Positions 55,006 through 64,000 of a stretch of 64,000 nt of DNA are shown piece after piece; position 1 is the first letter of the stretch, and each line of letters begins with the position of its first letter. The translations under genes and the position numbers were made by a program. The stretch covers positions 57,006,636 through 57,070,635 of the forward strand of contig NC_080075.1 in assembly GCF_949987535.1 (NCBI RefSeq), given 5' to 3'. The stretch is from Balaenoptera acutorostrata (lineage: Eukaryota; Chordata; Mammalia; Artiodactyla; Balaenopteridae). The notes under the pieces were generated by a model, which had not been told where the DNA came from, searched no databases, and was given only the letters and a program-made list of their open reading frames with translations.

Positions 55006-57230
55006 AAAAGTAGGGGCTAGAAGTAGCCTGGCTGTGAGGTGAGGCCAAAACACTGCCAGCCAGGGGAAGACAGGCTGGAACCCCTTAGACCTCTGTCACC
55101 CAGCCTGAAGGTGGTCTCCCAGGGCCTGAAGTGGGCTGAGCAGGAGTAGCTGGGCAGAGAGGAAAGACATGGGGCCACTTGGGAGCTGTGGGCTGCTTCA
55201 TTCTGCTCTCTCCTGGCATCCTGAGATGCTGCTCACGTAAGTGGTTTGGCCAAGAAAAAAGACACAGAGCCTGTGCCTTCCACTCAAAACATAGGCCAAT
55301 CAGGGCTGTGGCCTCTGCTCCTAAAAATAAAGCCCGTGAAGGAAATGAAGGCTAATGCACCTGGAGGTGAAACCACAGGTCAGGTGGGCAAAGCTTTTAA
55401 ATGTACCGTCTTCCATGTTGGGGACAGCATGGTGACATTTCCCCCAAGCTCAAGGAGAGCTCGGCCATCAGAAGGCCGATTGCAAATCAAGATCGGGATG
55501 GGCTGAGCTCATTTTCTGACCCTGTGTGACAGAAACTGCTCAAGTTCCAAATTTCTCACATCGGTAGCCAGCAAACAATAAAAAAAAAAAAAAGGAATCT
55601 AACTGACAAAGCCCTTCTTCTAAATTGTGGACGATTCTCACCCAACAAACCAGTATTTTCAGACCCCTCCGCCCCATTCTGCCAGTGGACCTGCCTGGGA
55701 TGGAGCGGTGACAGTGCCCACCGGGAAGGCAGGGGGGGTTTCCAAATGAGGTGAGGGAGGGCCACGGCTTGGAGGCCTTTTTCTTGTAGCTCCAGACAAA
55801 TTAAAAACCTCCTTACCGGCCATTCATTCGGAGGAAGCCTCTTCCTTCCTCCGCAGGGGGTCTGCAGTGTTGGAAGGAGATCGGATTCTGGAAGGCTGGG
55901 CCTCCCGGAGCTCTCAAGGAGGGGGAGCCCGCAAGAATGGAAAGAGAGAGGCCCTAACCCTGAGGAGATTGGCAGCCAGGGAGTGGGGGCAAAGTGCAGC
56001 CCAGGTCACTGGGAAAAAAGAAATCTCAAAGTAAGGGAGTGAGGGAAAGTTCCACTTTCAGCCTCCTTATGAAAGGAGCCTGGGTAGAGAGGGGCGGGAG
56101 AGCCCCAAGGAGGGAGAAAAGGGAAGTGAGACCTGGCCGAGGGAAGGAGAGATTCTTGGGGGTGGGGTGGGCACAAGCTGTTTGAAGGAGCACGGGCAGG
56201 CAAAGGGGCCACCTCGTTCCGAACTTGATTTGGAGAGACCTGGAAGCACATTGCCAGGGACTCCCAAGGAGGGAGGGCAAAATGCCCTATTAAGGGTGGG
56301 ACGAATTGATTTCCCAAAGAAGAACAGCACCATTTCCCCCGAATGCCCTCTCCAGTCCTCTTTAATCTGCCCTGGAGGCAGCAGGTGACCTCCGCACGGG
56401 CCCCTGGAGGCTCCTTTGTTCTGGGGCATTCTGCAGCCCGCCCTGCCCCCACCCCTTGCACCTGGGCAGCAGCCTCCAAATGCACTTGTCCATCCCTGGC
56501 TGGCTCGCGGGGAGGGATGGGCGGATGCCTTTGTATGTGAAAAGCCACGAGTCCTCCAACTCTTGTTTTCCCTTCAGCTTGACACATTGGCTGATGGTTT
56601 TCCTGTTCACTCCGACCGCCACAGAAACCTACTCCCAGGAAAAAATAGTTTAGCCTGCAATACTTTATCTGGTAAGACAAGTTTGTCACTGAGGCTACCT
56701 AGCGGGCCGACCCTCACTATTTATTCATGGCCAGAGCCCTGCTCTTCAGAAACCCAGCTCGGCCCTAGCATCCCCAGGTGTTCCCTGCTGAGTCCTAATC
56801 CAATCCCTCTGAGGTTTGCTAATTTAATTGTGTAATGGTCCACACCTGAGACATTCCCGTAACTATCTTGAGGACATTACTTAGCTTAAAAGACTAATAA
56901 GAGTATTAAGGCAGGGACTTAGACATTGAAAGCGTTTACCATCTCTAAAACCTCTGAGTCAAGCGGAAGAAAACTGAAGTGGCGTGGGGGTGGTGGTGGT
57001 GGTGGGGAGCGACCTCCAAGTTAGAAAAAGCAACAAGAAGTAATTAAAGTTCTTGCTGAGTGAGTCTGAAATACGTATTTAGCCCTTGTAAATTAAATAC
57101 CCTGGGTTTTTAAAGAGCGATTTCCCCAAACATCTATTATTCACATCAGTAGGACAGACGGTAAGCCACTGTAAGATTTATGGAAACTAAAAGACTTCCT
57201 ATGCTAAAGGTTAATGAAAGTGTAATTCGA
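55006..57230. other. Repeat-poor block, no gene recognised
   Basis: No interspersed repeat recognised. Poly-A at 55580-55593. A 227-codon minus frame (56689 to 56006) is Pro/Gly/Ser-rich, overlaps three other frames and has no domain. A (GGT)n stretch lies at about 56986-57005. 56850-57230 becomes AT-rich and conserved-looking ahead of the promoter candidate. Confidence 0.45.
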
Positions 57231-57306
57231 ATCATGAAATCTTTACGTGTCGGCTCGGTTTACACCGAGGGCTCATTAAGGATGCTTTTGGTACGGCAGC
57301 GGCCCG

Positions 57307-57314
57307 TGACGTCA
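57307..57314. promoter_or_regulatory. Perfect CRE (CREB/ATF site)
   Basis: tgacgtca, the full 8-bp palindrome, flanked by gc-rich cccg and cagcgg. It contains a CpG that has survived despite the general CpG loss of the region, which hints at an unmethylated, used site. Confidence 0.6.
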
Positions 57315-57370
57315 CAGCGGGTATTTTAAATGGGCGGGGCCAGACTGCCCTGCGTGTAATTCTTTAAAAA

Positions 57371-57378
57371 TATAAAAG
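57371..57378 (+). promoter_or_regulatory. TATA box
   Basis: tataaaag preceded by ttaaaaa and followed by a GC-richer ccctcc stretch, 30 bases downstream of the GC box. Confidence 0.5.
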
Positions 57379-57519
57379 CCTCCCTCTTTCCTCCTCTGTC
57401 TCTCCAGCTGTAACGACTTCACCGACTGTCTTGGTTCCACCCCGAGGATTTCACTGAGAGAACACGTTAGAGGGAATCAGGAAGCAGAGAAAAGGTCACA
57501 AATAAGCACCTCAGGAACA

Positions 57520-57579
57520 ATGAAAGCTTTTCTCTATGCAGCAGTGGGAGAGTTGCTAGAAAAACTGGAAAGGTATTAA
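57520..57579 (+). CDS. Possible 19-residue micro-ORF or first coding exon
   Basis: The first good-context ATG downstream of the predicted start site (about 115 bases) has A at -3 (aacaATGa). It reads MKAFLYAAVGELLEKLERY then taa at 57577. The peptide would be amphipathic-helix-like (Leu/Glu/Lys spacing) but matches nothing I recognise. Alternatively ag/gtatta at 57571-57576 is a weak splice donor, which would make this the start of a spliced frame ending the exon after ...LLEKLE. A chance frame of this length is common, so this is a low-confidence call that stands only if the promoter is real. Confidence 0.2.
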   Translation: MKAFLYAAVGELLEKLERY

Positions 57580-58218
57580 TCAGAAGTGGCTATAAATCCT
57601 CTGGAGTTTTGCTCTTATAAAACCCCTCAGAGAAAGTCTTGAAGGAAATGCAGGTCAAAGCCCAAAAAAGCTCTTGATCAGAGATTGCTGGAGGAAAATC
57701 TTCCCAGACGCCGTTTAATAGGCAGCAATCACCCCAGGAGTGGGGAAGCCAAGTACGCTTGAAACATGGTTGCAATTCCTAATAGGTCTTGTCACACTTA
57801 AGGCACTGCAAGCTCCATCCAACGAACAGCTGAAGCTAGCTGGCGATTCATAAAGCCAACAGTTTAAAGTTTATTATGATGAAAGCACTTAATGACAGCC
57901 ATCGCTAGGGGCCCATCATTTATAAAGCTGTGCTGAGTATTAGGCATGTAGCATGACCACCAATTTTATGTCACAATTGCTACCATAAAATGACCTTTGG
58001 TGATTTTTGCTGCATGTGGTGGACAGCTCTTCCTTCACATTAGTGCTCTGTGGCTTTCTTTGCAGACTATTATGCTGTCTAAAGCTTATTTGGCACTGTC
58101 GTGAGCCTCAACCCTTGTTATTACCCCGAAGGCCTGTCTAAAAAAAAAAATCTCATGCTCTATTACGCCACTCCAATAATTTACAGTTCTTACCAGCCTT
58201 GGTTAGTATAATATTTTA

Positions 58219-58226
58219 ATGCAAAT
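58219..58226 (+). promoter_or_regulatory. POU octamer motif
   Basis: atgcaaat, the exact octamer recognised by POU-domain factors, in 'tttaatgcaaatatgc'. A second copy lies at 58515-58522. Confidence 0.4.
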
Positions 58227-58514
58227 ATGCTTTACCATTGCATTTTATTTAAAAAGAAAAAAAAAGTTCCCATGCCTCTGGCTAGGGCAATATCCATTTG
58301 ATGGGAGTTCACTGAAATCAGCCTCTTATTCCCTGGTCAGGTCTCATTGAATGTGTACTCTTTTCCTTGGTCGGTTAAAAACACCTCCCAAAAAAAAAAG
58401 AAAAGGTTAATTAAACTTTCCTTGTGAAAGAGGTTTTTGTTTTTAAACATCCTATGTGTGATAAACCCACCTAAGGCAGAAACACTAATTCTTATTTCCC
58501 TACATCCAGTCCCA

Positions 58515-58522
58515 ATGCAAAT
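58515..58522 (+). promoter_or_regulatory. POU octamer motif, second copy
   Basis: atgcaaat in 'cccaatgcaaatttac', same orientation as the copy 296 bases upstream. Confidence 0.4.
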
Positions 58523-59240
58523 TTACATCTAACATTATTTAATTAGGATTCCATTTTCCAACCTGCTTTGTATAGTTAGAAAGTGTTTGAATACACGGCC
58601 ACTTTACCGCTCCGATGTAAACCGCTGCTGAGAAAGTGGTCTGTCCATGCTACACCACCTTTAAATTGTGTATATAATTTTATAAATGATATAAAATCTG
58701 CTTCTAGTCCCTGAAAAAAAAATATAAGCATGGCACACTGCAATTTTGGAAGGATGTAAAATATGTGATTTCTGCTGGTACCTACTGTATTGGGTTTAAT
58801 ATAAAGCTTTTTTCAATAAGGTAAATTGTTACATGACAAACTCATCTTCCACCATTATCATCTGCTGTTTGTGTTTAACAACAGGAGTCCCGCTCTAACA
58901 AAACTGTTGTAATGGCTGTACAAATTACTCAGCTGAAAGCTTTTCACCAAACAAAACAGTATTAATCAGCAGTTCTTATGAAGGTGCTAATTAAAAACAA
59001 TTTTCTTCCTCAGTTTGCAATACTAAAGCCATCTTCACTTGCACAGTTTCCAATATACAGCTACTGTATTTGCTCACACTTCAGGCCCTCTATTAACTAT
59101 TGAATCTCCTATTAGCCATTTTATTACATTTCTGTTTACAAGCTTGTTGACATTTTAAAAGTCACAGTGTGATCTGTTTTATCTATTAAAAAATGTATTA
59201 ATTGAAAAGTCAGGGGGACAAAAAAGGCAAAAAATAGACT

Positions 59241-64000
<4,760 letters not shown>

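Larger units (their letters stand above)
57240..57420 (+). promoter_or_regulatory. Candidate core promoter: CRE, GC box, TATA box, E-box
   Basis: In order on the + strand: a 6-bp dyad ctcggt-ttac-accgag (57254-57269); a perfect palindromic CRE tgacgtca (57307-57314); a GC box gggcggggcc (57332-57341); a TATA box tataaaag (57371-57378); and an E-box cagctg (57415-57420). With a TATA at 57371 transcription should start near 57400-57405, inside the pyrimidine-rich 'ctcctctgtctctccag'. The spacing (CRE about 95 bases and GC box about 65 bases upstream of the start) is that of cAMP-responsive, tissue-restricted promoters in vertebrates. The sequence sits in a repeat-free 9-kb block. What it would transcribe is unknown. 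Confidence 0.55.
57580..59240. other. AT-rich conserved-looking non-coding block
   Basis: 1.6 kb with no repeat, no ORF and no CpG cluster but dense in compact motifs: octamers atgcaaat at 58219-58226 and 58515-58522, several taat/attaa homeodomain-type sites, and a stretch at 57850-58200 of balanced composition without the decay usual in neutral DNA. It resembles ultraconserved enhancer DNA downstream of a promoter. Conservation cannot be measured from one sequence. Confidence 0.35.

Noticed and set aside
55006..55250. Internal retroviral sequence downstream of the LTR
   Set aside because: No primer-binding site, no gag-like frame and no second LTR; a solo LTR is the simpler reading.
56006..56689. 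227-codon open frame on the minus strand
   Set aside because: Three further frames overlap it on both strands. The sequence is Pro/Gly-rich with no recognisable fold, and no promoter or splice context fits.

Overview
This window is nuclear DNA from a mammal, most probably a cetacean (whale or dolphin). Four copies of a roughly 300-bp tRNA-derived SINE of the CHR-2 type (6117, 9076, 17625 and 18542) and two shorter copies of an older CHR-type SINE (30231, 46185) carry the form I associate with cetaceans. They sit among L1 elements with cetartiodactyl-type 3' ends and the old mammalian background of MIR, L2, hAT and Tigger relics. The species call rests on recognising these families by eye, not on a search.

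I find no protein-coding gene or exon of a known protein, no tRNA or rRNA gene and no CRISPR array. The long open frames in unique DNA are low-complexity, overlap one another in several frames and look like chance. The only recognisable protein-coding sequence is the C-terminal part of L1 ORF2, in 5'-truncated and mostly broken L1 copies.

Layout. From 0 to about 31.5 kb the window is repeat-rich: L1 copies at 640-1466, 5087-5356, 16330-18149, 20684-22396 and 27560-28160, several with clean target-site duplications and two nested inside older repeats, plus SINEs, L2, MIR, a Tigger and a hAT relic. From 31.5 to 39.1 kb there is almost no interspersed repeat. This block contains a CpG island (36783-37108) with CCAAT-like and TATA-like motifs just upstream, and a second short CpG-rich patch (37535-37730). 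From 39.1 to 55.0 kb repeats return: a MIR cluster, a 44-bp L1 remnant, an antisense L1 at 44271-45122, long L2 blocks and a probable solo retroviral LTR at about 54520-55005. From 55.0 to 64.0 kb the DNA is again nearly repeat-free. It contains the most gene-like signal in the window: a perfect CRE, a GC box, a TATA box and an E-box within 115 bp (57307-57420), followed by a 19-codon reading frame and AT-rich, conserved-looking DNA with two POU octamers.

Overall this looks like an intergenic or intronic stretch. Its two repeat-poor blocks are candidate cis-regulatory domains, each with a possible promoter that could start an alternative first exon or a non-coding RNA. I could not tie the locus to a named gene.
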